Of a DNA stretch of 64,000 nt, positions 47,907 to 57,128 are shown one piece after another. The notes under the pieces are model-generated. The model made no database searches. It saw only the letters and a list, made by a program, of their open reading frames with translations, and had not been told where the DNA came from. The stretch is from NCBI GenBank assembly GCA_951813535.1, contig OX638345.1:2043158-2107157 (forward strand), read 5' to 3'. Positions within the stretch are counted from its first letter, which is position 1. The number at the start of each line of letters is the position of its first letter. The position numbers and the translations under genes are program-made. This DNA is from an uncultured Dehalococcoidia bacterium (GTDB lineage Bacteria; Chloroflexota; Dehalococcoidia; Lucifugimonadales; UBA3495).

Positions 47907-49772
47907 ATGTCATTGAAGGCAGTGTGGATCGGATCCTTGACCTTGTCCCTTGCACTCGTCTTGGCCTGCGGAGGAGCAGCTACTCCTGCTGAGCCTCAGA
48001 TCGTCGAGGTCACCCGTGTGGTGACCGAACAGGTGGAGGTTGAAAAGGTCGTCACCGAACAGGTGGAGGTCGAAAAGCAGGTAGAGGTCGAAAGGCAGGT
48101 GGAAGTCACCCGGGAAGTCCTGGTTGTAGCTACACCGGTGCCGCCGGTCGAGGGTGTGGTGCGCCAGCAAGACGATCCCACGGGCACGCTGACCGTGAGC
48201 CTGCAAAATCTCGGTTCACAGGTCACCGACCCGATCCTGCAGGGCCGCGCGGGTCACGCTCAATACCAGGCGCCCATCTACGATGCGCTTCTCGGGTTCA
48301 ACTACGACTCCCAGTACGGCGGCGTCGGCCCCGGAGTGGCTGCGGAATGGGGAATAGACCCCGATGGCAGCAGCTGGACTTTCAATATCGCGCCGGGCCT
48401 GGTGTTCCACAATGGCGAAGTTCTGGATGCGCATGACGTGAAGTTCAGCCTCGAGCGCACCATGTACCACGATGAAAGCGTCGTGGGCGACGGTAACCGC
48501 CTCAACCGGCAGCTCAGACAGCCGTCCGAGGAAGCCATCGAGGTGATTGATGACCTCACCCTGCGGATGCACACCGACGGATCAAAGCCTCACTTCTGGA
48601 GCTTGCTGACTAGGGCGGTGTTCCAAGGCGGCCAGATCATGCCCAAGGACTACATCGAGTCCGTGGGCGACGACGGTTTCCGTGCCGAGCCGATAGGCAG
48701 CGGCCCCTGGATGTACGCCGAGCACTCCGTGGGCGATTACTTCCGCTATGAGGCCTTCGACAAGTCCCACCGCGGCGTCCCTCACTTCGCCAACATGAGC
48801 CTGCTGCTGGTCCCTGAAGAGAGCACGAAGCTGGCCATGGTCCGCACCGGCCAGGCCGACCTCATTGACCTGGTGCCGGAGTCCGCTCCTGAGGTGGAAG
48901 CCTCCGGCGCACAGCTCACGGTCATCGAGGGCGTCGGCATGTTCATCTATCAGTTCTGGGGTCTCTACTACGACGAGGCCCAGGCATTGGCTGTGGGTGA
49001 TATTCGCGTTCGGCAGGCCATGTCACTGGCCATCAATCGCCAGGACATCATCGACTTCACGCTGAACGGCTATGGGCGACCCTCCATGCCCTTTGCCACT
49101 TTCCCCACCAGTGTCGACGTCGATGTTCCCCGGTGGCAGAAATGGGGCGAAGAGGAGTTGGTGTACGATCCGGATCGCGCCCGAGCGTTGCTGGCCGAGG
49201 CCGGATATCCTGACGGATTCGAGGTTACCTTCTGGAGCACTAACTTCTCAGGCACTCCGTACATGAACGACCTCAGCCAGGCCGTCACGGGTTTCTGGGA
49301 AGAGATCGGGATCAAGTCAGACTTGAAGATCATCGAGATTGGCGTGTTCAGTCCCATGACGCGTCGGCCCGGACACGACGAATGGGGCGAAGGCTTTAAC
49401 GGCGCAGTCAGTATCTTCCGCAATGCGGGCCGGCCGCTGCCGGTACCCCGGTATCAGTCCACTTTCCACCCCGATAGCAACCACGTTGCATTCGGCGATC
49501 GCGACAGTCTGACACCGGTGGGAGAGGAATACCTAAGGCTCCACGAGATCGCTATCTCCGAGCGTGACGATGCCAAGCGGGCCGAGGCTACCAACGACAT
49601 CCTCCAGCTGGTCGCCGATCAGTGGATCGGCGTGCCGATTGTCCAGGGAGTCAGCCTGTACGCCTCCAATCCGGAAACCGTGGGACGCTGGCAGGGCATT
49701 TACGGTCGCGGCGAACTCGGTGACGTGTTCCATCGCATACCCCACGCCGAGGGCAATCCCTGGCAACAATAG
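47907..49772 (+). CDS. ABC transporter substrate-binding lipoprotein (peptide/opine family 5)
   Basis: 621 residues of SBP family 5. The lipoprotein signal ends at LVLACGG (Cys lipidated). A 50-residue Val/Glu/Lys spacer with repeated VVTEQVEVEK units follows, a trait often seen in Chloroflexota lipoproteins. The binding domain shows PIYDALLGFNY, the WTFNIAPGLVFHNGEVLDAHDVKFS segment, and IRVRQAMSLAINRQDI. Binds di- or oligopeptides or similar solutes outside the membrane. ATG at 47907 with TTGGAGG. Two permease genes follow. Confidence 0.93.
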   Translation: MSLKAVWIGSLTLSLALVLACGGAATPAEPQIVEVTRVVTEQVEVEKVVTEQVEVEKQVEVERQVEVTREVLVVATPVPPVEGVVRQQDDPTGTLTVSLQNLGSQVTDPILQGRAGHAQYQAPIYDALLGFNYDSQYGGVGPGVAAEWGIDPDGSSWTFNIAPGLVFHNGEVLDAHDVKFSLERTMYHDESVVGDGNRLNRQLRQPSEEAIEVIDDLTLRMHTDGSKPHFWSLLTRAVFQGGQIMPKDYIESVGDDGFRAEPIGSGPWMYAEHSVGDYFRYEAFDKSHRGVPHFANMSLLLVPEESTKLAMVRTGQADLIDLVPESAPEVEASGAQLTVIEGVGMFIYQFWGLYYDEAQALAVGDIRVRQAMSLAINRQDIIDFTLNGYGRPSMPFATFPTSVDVDVPRWQKWGEEELVYDPDRARALLAEAGYPDGFEVTFWSTNFSGTPYMNDLSQAVTGFWEEIGIKSDLKIIEIGVFSPMTRRPGHDEWGEGFNGAVSIFRNAGRPLPVPRYQSTFHPDSNHVAFGDRDSLTPVGEEYLRLHEIAISERDDAKRAEATNDILQLVADQWIGVPIVQGVSLYASNPETVGRWQGIYGRGELGDVFHRIPHAEGNPWQQ

Positions 49773-49855
49773 AGTTCGGATCCGGGTGGGCGGGCCTGCC
49801 TCGGCAGCCAGACCCAACCGGCATTCAACGACACGAACCTTGACGCACACGCTGC

Positions 49856-49889
49856 TCGCGCCGGGAACGGGCTGAACCTCCCGGCGCGA
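49856..49889 (+). promoter_or_regulatory. Intercistronic hairpin
   Basis: TCGCGCCGGGA and TCCCGGCGCGA pair perfectly (11 bp) around a 12-nt loop, between the binding-protein stop and the permease start. No T-run. Such hairpins often protect the upstream mRNA so that binding protein exceeds permease. Confidence 0.5.
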
Positions 49890-49911
49890 ACCATTCCTTG
49901 AGGTCGGGGAT

Positions 49912-50829
49912 TTGCAAAAATACATCCTCAACCGGCTGTTGCAGGGCGTAGTCCTGCTTTTTATTGTCGCCCTGATCGTGTTCGCCCTGGCCAGGGCGAC
50001 CGGCAATCCGGCGGATCTCATGGTGCCCGAAGACGCCACCGAGGAAGAGCGCCAGTTCGTCGAGAGGAACCTCGGCCTCGACCGCCCGTACCACGTCCAG
50101 CTTTTTGTGTTTCTCACCGGCATTGTCCGCGGCGACTTCGGCGACTCCATCGTGTACAAGAAGCCGGCTGCGGAGCTTTTTTTTGAGCGTCTGCCCAACA
50201 CGCTCAAGTTGCTGCCGCTCTCCATGTTCATAGCGGTCAGCATCGCCATTCCGTTGGGCGTCGTGGCGGCAGTCAAACGGGGCACATGGATCGACCAGGT
50301 GGCCGGGGCTATCGCGGTCTTCGGTGTAGCCACACCCAATTTCTGGATCGCCATCGTCTGCATTTACATATTCAGCGTGTGGTTGGACGTGCTCCCGCCC
50401 GGGAGAATGGGCGGGCCCCTCCATTACATTCTGCCGGCGTTCACGCTGGGCACTTTCTCCATCGCCGGGATCATGCGGCTGATCCGGTCCAGCATGCTGG
50501 AGGTGCTGGATACCGAGTACGTCAAGCTCGCCCGGATCAAGGGTTTGCAGGAGTGGAAGGTCTTCTGGAAGCATTGCCTGCGCAACGCCCTGATCCCGGT
50601 GCTGACGCTCTTCGGCGTCTTTGTCGGCGGGTTCGTCACCGGGGCCATCGTTACCGAGACCGTGTTTGCCTGGCCGGGTATAGGCCGCCTCACCATCGAC
50701 GCCGTGGCGCAACGCGACTTTCCCCTGCTGCAGGCGGTGATCCTGCTGGACGCCGTGATAATCCTGGCCGTAAATTTGGTAGTCGACATCCTGTACGCTT
50801 ACGTGAATCCGAGGATCCGGTACGACTAG
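49912..50829 (+). CDS. ABC transporter permease, DppB/OppB type
   Basis: 305 residues with six predicted membrane spans. N-terminal YILNRLLQGVVLLFIVALIVF is the first span; the family dipeptide-permease signature RxxGLDxPYHVQ (NLGLDRPYHVQ) follows. The ATPase-contacting EAA loop is visible in EYVKLARIKGLQEWKVFWKH. The start is TTG at 49912 after TTGAGG. Partner of the DppC-type permease, whose ATG lies eight bases after this stop. Confidence 0.95.
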   Translation: MQKYILNRLLQGVVLLFIVALIVFALARATGNPADLMVPEDATEEERQFVERNLGLDRPYHVQLFVFLTGIVRGDFGDSIVYKKPAAELFFERLPNTLKLLPLSMFIAVSIAIPLGVVAAVKRGTWIDQVAGAIAVFGVATPNFWIAIVCIYIFSVWLDVLPPGRMGGPLHYILPAFTLGTFSIAGIMRLIRSSMLEVLDTEYVKLARIKGLQEWKVFWKHCLRNALIPVLTLFGVFVGGFVTGAIVTETVFAWPGIGRLTIDAVAQRDFPLLQAVILLDAVIILAVNLVVDILYAYVNPRIRYD

Positions 50830-50836
50830 GAGCGAT

Positions 50837-51739
50837 ATGGCCAGCGACCGAATAGAAACTGGCGTGCAGGTGCTGGAGGTTTCCGGCGAACGCCAGGAGC
50901 GGCTGAAATACGAACTCAAGCGGCTGCCCTGGATCCCCGTGGTCATCATTGTGATCATGGTGTTCGCGGCAATATTCGCGCCACTCGTCGCTCCCCATTC
51001 GCCGACCAAGCAGTCGCTGCGCGACAAACTTCAGCCGCCGGCCTGGCAGGCAGAGGGGTCTGCCAAGTATCTGTTGGGCACCGACATTTTGGGTCGGGAC
51101 ATTCTCAGCCGTTTGATCTACGGGGCCAGGGTCAGCTTGATCGTGGCGTTCACTGCCCTCCTGGCCGGCGGCGCGATCGGCGGCGTCCTGGGCCTGCTGT
51201 CGGGCTACGCCGGCGGCAAGACGGACACGTTCATCATGAGGGCGGTGGACGCCACCCTTGCCTTCCCGACAATTCTGTTCGCTTTATTGTTAGCGGTGAC
51301 CATGGGGCAGGGACTGCAAACCGTGGTTCTGGCCGTGACCCTCATCCTGTGGGCAAGGTTCGCGCGAGTCACCCGAGGCGAGGTGCTGGGGCTCAAGGAC
51401 AACGATTTTGTTGCGCTGGCTCAAGTCCACGGTTGCTCCGGCGCTCGGATCATGTTCGTCCACATCATGCCCAACGTCTTCAACTCCTTCATGGTCATGT
51501 TGACGTTGCACGTCGGACTGGTCATCCTGACCGAGGCATCGCTCAGCTTCCTTGGCGCCGGAATCCCACCGCCCACGCCGTCGTGGGGACAGATGGTTGC
51601 GGACGGCCGGGCAAAGGTCGCCACCGCGTGGTGGATTTCCATCATCCCCGGCGTCGCCATAACCATGGTTGTGATCGCGTTCAACGTGTTCGGGGACTGG
51701 CTCAGAGACCGCCTGGATCCCAAGCTGCGCCAATTGTAG
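50837..51739 (+). CDS. ABC transporter permease, DppC/OppC type
   Basis: 300 residues, six spans. N-terminal cytoplasmic tail then PWIPVVIIVIMVFAAIFAPLVAP, the usual LLGTDILGRDILSRLIYGARVSL signature, and the EAA loop in NDFVALAQVHGCSGARIMFVH. ATG at 50837, AGGAG just upstream overlapping the preceding stop. No ATPase gene follows, so the nucleotide-binding subunits must be elsewhere. Confidence 0.95.
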   Translation: MASDRIETGVQVLEVSGERQERLKYELKRLPWIPVVIIVIMVFAAIFAPLVAPHSPTKQSLRDKLQPPAWQAEGSAKYLLGTDILGRDILSRLIYGARVSLIVAFTALLAGGAIGGVLGLLSGYAGGKTDTFIMRAVDATLAFPTILFALLLAVTMGQGLQTVVLAVTLILWARFARVTRGEVLGLKDNDFVALAQVHGCSGARIMFVHIMPNVFNSFMVMLTLHVGLVILTEASLSFLGAGIPPPTPSWGQMVADGRAKVATAWWISIIPGVAITMVVIAFNVFGDWLRDRLDPKLRQL

Positions 51740-51901
51740 GCTCGTGTTGGTTGGCCCGAGAGACGGGTACCGCCGATGCCACTCCCGAGGTACCCTTGGC
51801 GTGCCCGTGCCGGTGGTCCTACGCCGCTCGGCGTCCGCCACTCGAAGATTGTCGTGAAGATTGGGCAGGACCGCTCCCGCCCGTGACGGCTCCCGCGGCG
51901 G

Positions 51902-52165
51902 CTATTTCTGTTGAGTTGCCAGCCTGGTCAGCCGGTCAACAACCAGGCGCGCCAACTCTCTGGACCAGAGCAGCAGCCCGGCGCTGACGAGGATTATGAC
52001 CAAGCCTCCGCCCAGCATGAAACCGTTGACATCGGCGCACAGGCATGGCGTACCCACAGCCACCACGTAGCCACCGGCCAGCATCGCGGCCAGCGATCCC
52101 GCCCAGAATATTGCCGAGGTCAAGGCGATCCAAACGCCTCTGCCAGTTATCTGCAATTCGCGCAC
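51902..52165 (-). CDS. Small membrane protein, unknown
   Basis: 87 residues with two hydrophobic spans (about 14-36, SAIFWAGSLAAMLAGGYVVAV, and about 50-67, LGGGLVIILVSAGLLLW), then a basic tail RELARLVVDRLTRL. No family recognised. Plausible because of the clean membrane topology and Arg-rich cytoplasmic tail. It converges with the permease. Confidence 0.55.
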   Translation of the reverse strand: MRELQITGRGVWIALTSAIFWAGSLAAMLAGGYVVAVGTPCLCADVNGFMLGGGLVIILVSAGLLLWSRELARLVVDRLTRLATQQK

Positions 52166-52444
52166 CCTTCGCGTAGGATTTGATGCTGCTTACTCATGTG
52201 CGAGCAGGGCAATTTTAGCACGGGCAGATATCTGACTGCTGATACGGGGTCATCGATGCAGCGCGAGTCCATCGTCGCTGAAGACGCTCCCGCATGTCGT
52301 CGTGCTGTGGCCGTGCCCATCGGCGCTGTGCCCGCGCCGGACACGTATTTGTCGCTTGACCGCCCCCAACTCGCGTGATAGCGTGAGCCCTACGTAATTC
52401 GTCGCCGGCCGCTGGTTTGCGGACGTTGGATCTCGAGTTTATTT

Positions 52445-54076
52445 ATGAGTAGCATCCTCGGTCTGGAGCCCCTGCCCAACCGCCAGTCATGGGAAAAATC
52501 CCTGGGTGAATTCCTGGAGGTAGTGGTTGGCTCTAACCCCGACAAGACGTTCATCGAAATCGCCGGTCAGGGCATCACTTACGCCGACTTCTATCGCCGT
52601 TGCCGCTCGGCGGCAACCATGTTCCGCGATTTGGGTATCGGTCACGGCGACCGCGTCTGTCTGTTTCTCCCCAACGTTCCCGAGGTCTTGTACTCATGGT
52701 TCGGCCTCGCGCTGATCGGCGGTATCACCGTCACCATCAACACGGCCTACCGCCGCGACGAGATGGCCTTCATCCTCAATAACGCGGACGCCTCCGCGCT
52801 CGTAGCCCATGAGAGCCTGCTCGATGTCGCGGCCCAGGCCGCCGATATGGCTCCGTGCGTGCGCCATCGCCTCTTCGTCGGCGACGATGTCCCGCCGTCC
52901 GGTTGGAGCCGGTACTCCGATCTGCTGACCGCCTCCCCCGAGATCGCCGAACTTCCGCTGGTGTCGCCGACGGACATATCGATGCTCCAGTACACCTCTG
53001 GAACCACCGGCAATCCCAAGGGCGTTCAGGTCACCCACCAGATGTACGTTTCCGCCGGACAGGGTTTCGCCCTCTGGACCCAGGCCACACCCGACGACCG
53101 CTTTTTTACCTGCCTCCCCTACTTCCACGCCAACGCCCAGTACTACAGCACCATGGGCACCCTGGCGTCCGGCGCTACCCTGGTGGTGCAGGACCGTTTC
53201 AGCGCCTCACGCTTTTGGGATCAGGTGCGCGATGCCCGCGCCACCGTGGTCAACTTCATCGGCATGATGATGCCCGTCCTGTCCAAGAATGATCCTCAGC
53301 CCGACGACGCCGACAACACCGTTCGCCTTTTCTACGGCTCTCCGGCCTTTTCGCCAGAGTTCCTTGCCGACTTCGAGCAGCGCTTCGGCACCGACATCAT
53401 CGTCGGTTTCGGAATGACCGAGACCTGCTACGGCACCATCGAGGCGATCCGCGGCGAACGCCGTCCCAACTCCTCCGGCCAGCCCCGCCAGCATCCCGAC
53501 GCCGCCTTTGAAAACACCGTGCGCATCGTTGATGACGCCGGCGCTCCGGTTCCGAACGGCCAGCCCGGCGAGATCACCATCCGCAACCCCGCCACTATGG
53601 CCGGCTACTGGCGGAACGACACCGAAACCAGCGCCTCCCTGCGTGACGGCTGGCTTTTCACCGGAGACCTCGGCTGGCTCGACGACGACGACTACCTGTA
53701 CTTCGTCGACCGCAAGAAGGACGTGATCCGTCGCCGTGGCGAGAACATCTCCTCCCAGGAAGTCGAGGACGTGATCAAGAGCCACGACAGCGTCCTGGAC
53801 TGCGCCATCATCGCCGTCCCGTCGGAGCTCGGCGAGGACGAGGTAAAGGCCTATATCACCCCACGGCCCGGCGCGTCTCCGCAGCCCGAGGACGTCATCT
53901 ACTGGTGCGCCGACCGCCTCGCCTACTTCAAGGTTCCTCGCTACATCGAAATCCGCGACGAACTCCCTCGCACCCCGAGCCTGCGGGTCCGAAAGGACGT
54001 CCTGCGCCAGGAGCGCGAAGACCTGATCTCGGGTTGCTTCGACCGCGAAGCCGCCGGTATCCAAATCCGGAGATAG
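52445..54076 (+). CDS. Acyl-CoA synthetase (AMP-binding), CaiC/fatty-acid type
   Basis: 543 residues of the ANL superfamily. P-loop YTSGTTGNPKGVQVTH, adenine motif GFGMTETCYG, hinge DGWLFTGDLGWLDDDDYLYFVDRKKDVIRRRGENIS, and a C-terminal Lys in PSLRVRKDVL (usually PxTxxGKxxK). Activates a carboxylic acid as acyl-AMP and then acyl-CoA. Similar to CaiC/medium-chain ligases. ATG at 52445; TTGACC and TAGCGT (17-bp spacer, about 52356-52384) may be the promoter. Supplies acyl-CoA for the CoA-dependent enzymes in the window; a specific pathway cannot be assigned. Confidence 0.92.
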   Translation: MSSILGLEPLPNRQSWEKSLGEFLEVVVGSNPDKTFIEIAGQGITYADFYRRCRSAATMFRDLGIGHGDRVCLFLPNVPEVLYSWFGLALIGGITVTINTAYRRDEMAFILNNADASALVAHESLLDVAAQAADMAPCVRHRLFVGDDVPPSGWSRYSDLLTASPEIAELPLVSPTDISMLQYTSGTTGNPKGVQVTHQMYVSAGQGFALWTQATPDDRFFTCLPYFHANAQYYSTMGTLASGATLVVQDRFSASRFWDQVRDARATVVNFIGMMMPVLSKNDPQPDDADNTVRLFYGSPAFSPEFLADFEQRFGTDIIVGFGMTETCYGTIEAIRGERRPNSSGQPRQHPDAAFENTVRIVDDAGAPVPNGQPGEITIRNPATMAGYWRNDTETSASLRDGWLFTGDLGWLDDDDYLYFVDRKKDVIRRRGENISSQEVEDVIKSHDSVLDCAIIAVPSELGEDEVKAYITPRPGASPQPEDVIYWCADRLAYFKVPRYIEIRDELPRTPSLRVRKDVLRQEREDLISGCFDREAAGIQIRR

Positions 54077-54221
54077 CCGGCGCTTCGTAGCGCCGCTCGG
54101 CGAACCAAGCTTGATGGGTCCCGGAGTAGGACGCCTTCGGAAGCCTGGACTTCAATCAGCCAACAACATGCATATTGGACGACATAACGATTACAATTGA
54201 GTCCAGCGAGGTGCAAACCCA

Positions 54222-54566
54222 ATGAATAAAATCGAAGCCATTTTCCGGCCGGAACGTCTCGACGTCGTCAAGAATGCCCTCAGCGAAGTCGGCATAGTGG
54301 GCCTCACCGTGACCCAGGTTTCAGGCCGAGGCAACCAGGGCGGGGTGGAAGTCACTGCGGCCCGCGGTCTCGGAACCTACCGCATCGACATGCTGCCCAA
54401 GGTAAAGGTGGAGGTCGTGGTCAACGACGAGGACACCGACAAGGCGGTGGACGTGATCCGCACTAACGCCATCACCGGCGCCCCCGGCGACGGCAAGATT
54501 TTCCTTTACCCCGTGGGCGACGCCATCCGGATCCGCACCGGCGAGCATGGAACGGATGCCGTGTAG
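54222..54566 (+). CDS. glnB: PII family nitrogen regulatory protein
   Basis: 114 residues. The N-terminal beta-alpha-beta starts MNKIEAIFRPERLDVVKNAL, the T-loop region is SGRGNQGGVEVTAARGLGTYRIDMLPKV, and the B-loop is ITGAPGDGKIF, with the C-loop at the end. The T-loop Tyr that is uridylylated in enteric GlnB (Tyr51) has no equivalent at the aligned position, although GTYRI lies nearby. No amtB next to it. A TACAAT at 54192-54197 may be the -10; GAGGTG precedes the ATG. Confidence 0.93.
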   Translation: MNKIEAIFRPERLDVVKNALSEVGIVGLTVTQVSGRGNQGGVEVTAARGLGTYRIDMLPKVKVEVVVNDEDTDKAVDVIRTNAITGAPGDGKIFLYPVGDAIRIRTGEHGTDAV

Positions 54567-54619
54567 GGCCGCTCGCTACGGCATCCACCGGCGCAGTTAT
54601 TCCCAATCGGTGAGACGTC

Positions 54620-54645
54620 GTCATTCCTGCGAAAGCAGGAATCCA
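54620..54645. repeat. Dispersed short palindrome, family 1, copy 3
   Basis: GTCATTCCTGC-GAAA-GCAGGAATCCA; one base different in the loop from the copy at 1269. Sits in the gap between the PII and EVE genes. Confidence 0.8.
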
Positions 54646-54794
54646 CTCTTGACAGTCTGCCAACCCTACTTCATGCCAGGCCACTAACTCGCGGTCATTC
54701 CTCCTCACCCTGATTTCGTCAATCCCGCGAGATTGGCAACCTGAATCTCATCCACCCTGTTCATCCATGCTAGAGCCGCCCCGGAGTTGACCCG

Positions 54795-55277
54795 ATGCCC
54801 GAACCACGCTATTGGCTGTTCAAGTCCGAGCCGTCTTCCTTCTCCTACGATGACCTGGTGGCCGAGGATGACCAGACGGCCGAGTGGGACGGCGTCCGCA
54901 ATTACCAGGCCCGCAACTTCATGCGCGACGACATGCGCGTCGGCGATTACGTCCTCTTCTACCACAGCAATGCCAAACCCCCCGGCGTCATCGGCACCGC
55001 CCGCATCGTCCGGGAATCCTATCCCGACGACACCGCCTGGGATCCCAACTCCCGCTACTACGATCCCAAATCCGACCCGGGAAACCCGACTTGGCTGATG
55101 GTTGACATCAAGGCGGAACACCGCCTGCCCCGTTTCATCAGCCTCAACGAGCTCAAGGCCAACCCGGCCCTGGCCGACATGCAGGTCATCAAGCGCGGCC
55201 AACGCCTCTCGATCCAGCCCGTGACCCTCGAGCAGTGGGCGGAGGTCCTCGCCATGGCCGACCGGCCGGGATCCTGA
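54795..55277 (+). CDS. EVE domain protein
   Basis: 160 residues. The whole protein is one EVE domain (PUA-like fold): YWLFKSEPSSFSYDDL, WDGVRNYQARNFMRDDMRVGDYVLFYHSN, GVIGTARIV, and the late WLMVDIKAEHRLPRFISL. EVE domains recognise modified bases in DNA or RNA (thymocyte nuclear protein 1 group); the target here is unknown. ATG at 54795. Confidence 0.92.
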   Translation: MPEPRYWLFKSEPSSFSYDDLVAEDDQTAEWDGVRNYQARNFMRDDMRVGDYVLFYHSNAKPPGVIGTARIVRESYPDDTAWDPNSRYYDPKSDPGNPTWLMVDIKAEHRLPRFISLNELKANPALADMQVIKRGQRLSIQPVTLEQWAEVLAMADRPGS

Positions 55278-55308
55278 ACCTCGTTGGAATAGCTCCCTGA
55301 CCGAAACG

Positions 55309-55338
55309 ACAGGGGCGGGTCCGCATACCCGCCCCTGT
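55309..55338. repeat. Dispersed palindrome, family 2, copy 5
   Basis: ACAGGGGCGGGT pairs with ACCCGCCCCTGT around CCGCAT, between converging EVE and ThDP enzyme genes. Confidence 0.85.
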
Positions 55339-55364
55339 CTTATCTCGCCGCTTCGGCGCGCCGG

Positions 55365-57038
55365 CTACAGCGCCCCGCTAATCGTGATGTCCAGCAACGC
55401 CGGCTTTCCGCTGTCAAACGCCCGCTGGATCGCTGGCCCGATTTCCATAGGATCGTCGACCCGCTCGCCGTGGACGCCCATCGCCTGCGCCATCATCGCC
55501 AGGTCCAGCCGGTTCGCGAAGTCCATCCCCACGTAGTCGCTGGCCCGTTCCCGGTCATCCAGCATGTCCCGCAGGTAGACCTCCATGTTCACCTTGAGGA
55601 TGCGGTACGCCTGGTTGTTGCAGATGGCGTAGACCACCGGGATGTTGTATCGGCCCGCCGTCCATAGCGCCTGCACGGTGTACATCGACGCGCCGTCACC
55701 CACCACCGCCAGAACCGGCCGGTCCGGATGGGCCAGTTTCACCCCCAGCGCTCCGGGCATGGCCCAGCCCAGCGCGCCGCCCCTGATGCCGTAGATGTCG
55801 CCGGGCTTCTCGAAGTCAAAGGCCCGGTTCACCGCTGGACGCGAGGTAACCGCTTCGTCGGCGATGATGGTGTTTGGCGGGACCGCGTCCGCCAGTTCGT
55901 GCATCATCCGCTCCACCGGCATCGGTGAGTTGTCCCACGTCGCCGCGATCCGTTCCTGGTATCGCTCCGCGTCCCGCTCCCGCGCCGCCGCCAGCGTGGC
56001 CGCCCGGGTCGCCGCCGCCTCCCGCTGCCCGCCCGTCATGTTCGACTCCAGCGACACCGCCAGATCCGCCATGCCCGCGGCCGGGTCCGCCATGATCCCC
56101 ACTTCCGTCGGGTAGCTCTTTTCGATCTCCCAGTAATTGCTATCCAGGTGGATCAACCTGGTGTCAGGGTTCAAAAACGGCACGTCTACGTACAGGAACG
56201 ACGCGAATACGTCCGTGCCCACCGCCATCACCACGTCGGCGTTCTGGAACTGTCGCGCCGTCGCTGGACTGTTCAGGTTCAGCATCCCGCCCCATTGCGG
56301 GTGCGCCGTTGGGAAGTTCACCTCGGAGTAGGACGTGGCGACGACTCTCGCTCCCGTCTGCTCAGCGACCCGTACCAACTGCTCCACCGCTCCCGACTGC
56401 GCCACCCGGTCCCCAACCACGATCACCGGGTTCTCCGCGCCCGCCAGCAGCTCCGTCGCTCGGTCAACCGCTGCGGCATCGGGCCGGATCCGGAAATACC
56501 CATCCGAAGACGCCACGGCCTCGAAATCTATCTCTTCGTCCAGCGTGTCCCACGGGAACGATACGAACACCGGACCCGTCGGCGGCGTCTTGGCTTCCTT
56601 GAACGCCCGCCGGATCGCCACCGGTATATCCGAGGCATGCCTGATCTCGACGCTCCACTTGGTGTATTGTCGGGTCATCTCCACCAAGTCACCCGAGAGT
56701 ACCGGCTCGTTGATGAGCATCCGCGTGTCCGAGTTTCCCGCCGTCAACACCAGCGGTGTCCCGCCCCGGAACGCGTTGTACAACCCGCTGATCCCGTTCG
56801 CCAAGCCGCCGGCGATGTGAATGTTCGCGAACGCCGGCTTGCCGGTGGCCCGTGCGTACCCGTCGGCCATCCCTACCGCCGTTCCCTCTTGCAGCGCTTG
56901 TATGTACTGTAACTGCGGGAAGTCCTGCAGCCCGTCCAGGAACGGTGTCTCGCTGGTGCCGGGGTTGCCGAAAATATACTCCACACCTTCGGCCGCCAGC
57001 ATCTGTGCCAGGGCGTGCTTGCCAGTCATCCGCGCCAT
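55365..57038 (-). CDS. Thiamine diphosphate-dependent decarboxylase (benzoylformate decarboxylase-like)
   Basis: 557 residues, three ThDP domains. N-terminal MTGKHALAQMLAAEGVEYIFGNPGTSETPF matches benzoylformate decarboxylase-type enzymes; cofactor Glu is in LQEGTAVGMADGYA; the PP domain has VVGDGASMYTVQALWTA…NNQAYRIL. Likely decarboxylates a 2-oxoacid; aromatic substrates are plausible but not shown. ATG at 57038 is preceded by CAGGAG; an upstream ATG at 57056 adds six residues. Different in sequence from the other ThDP gene at 28208, so not a recent copy. Confidence 0.9.
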   Translation of the reverse strand: MARMTGKHALAQMLAAEGVEYIFGNPGTSETPFLDGLQDFPQLQYIQALQEGTAVGMADGYARATGKPAFANIHIAGGLANGISGLYNAFRGGTPLVLTAGNSDTRMLINEPVLSGDLVEMTRQYTKWSVEIRHASDIPVAIRRAFKEAKTPPTGPVFVSFPWDTLDEEIDFEAVASSDGYFRIRPDAAAVDRATELLAGAENPVIVVGDRVAQSGAVEQLVRVAEQTGARVVATSYSEVNFPTAHPQWGGMLNLNSPATARQFQNADVVMAVGTDVFASFLYVDVPFLNPDTRLIHLDSNYWEIEKSYPTEVGIMADPAAGMADLAVSLESNMTGGQREAAATRAATLAAARERDAERYQERIAATWDNSPMPVERMMHELADAVPPNTIIADEAVTSRPAVNRAFDFEKPGDIYGIRGGALGWAMPGALGVKLAHPDRPVLAVVGDGASMYTVQALWTAGRYNIPVVYAICNNQAYRILKVNMEVYLRDMLDDRERASDYVGMDFANRLDLAMMAQAMGVHGERVDDPMEIGPAIQRAFDSGKPALLDITISGAL

Positions 57039-57068
57039 GATTCGTCTCTCCTGCATCAGTAGTCCGTC

Positions 57069-57096
57069 GTAGGGGCGAATGACTATTCGCCCCTGC
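57069..57096. repeat. Dispersed palindrome, family 2, copy 6
   Basis: TAGGGGCGAAT and ATTCGCCCCT pair around GACT. It is between two co-directional (minus) genes, so not only at convergent ends. Confidence 0.85.
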
Positions 57097-57128
57097 TCGC
57101 TTGCTTCTACCCCGCTGGCAACGCCGAT

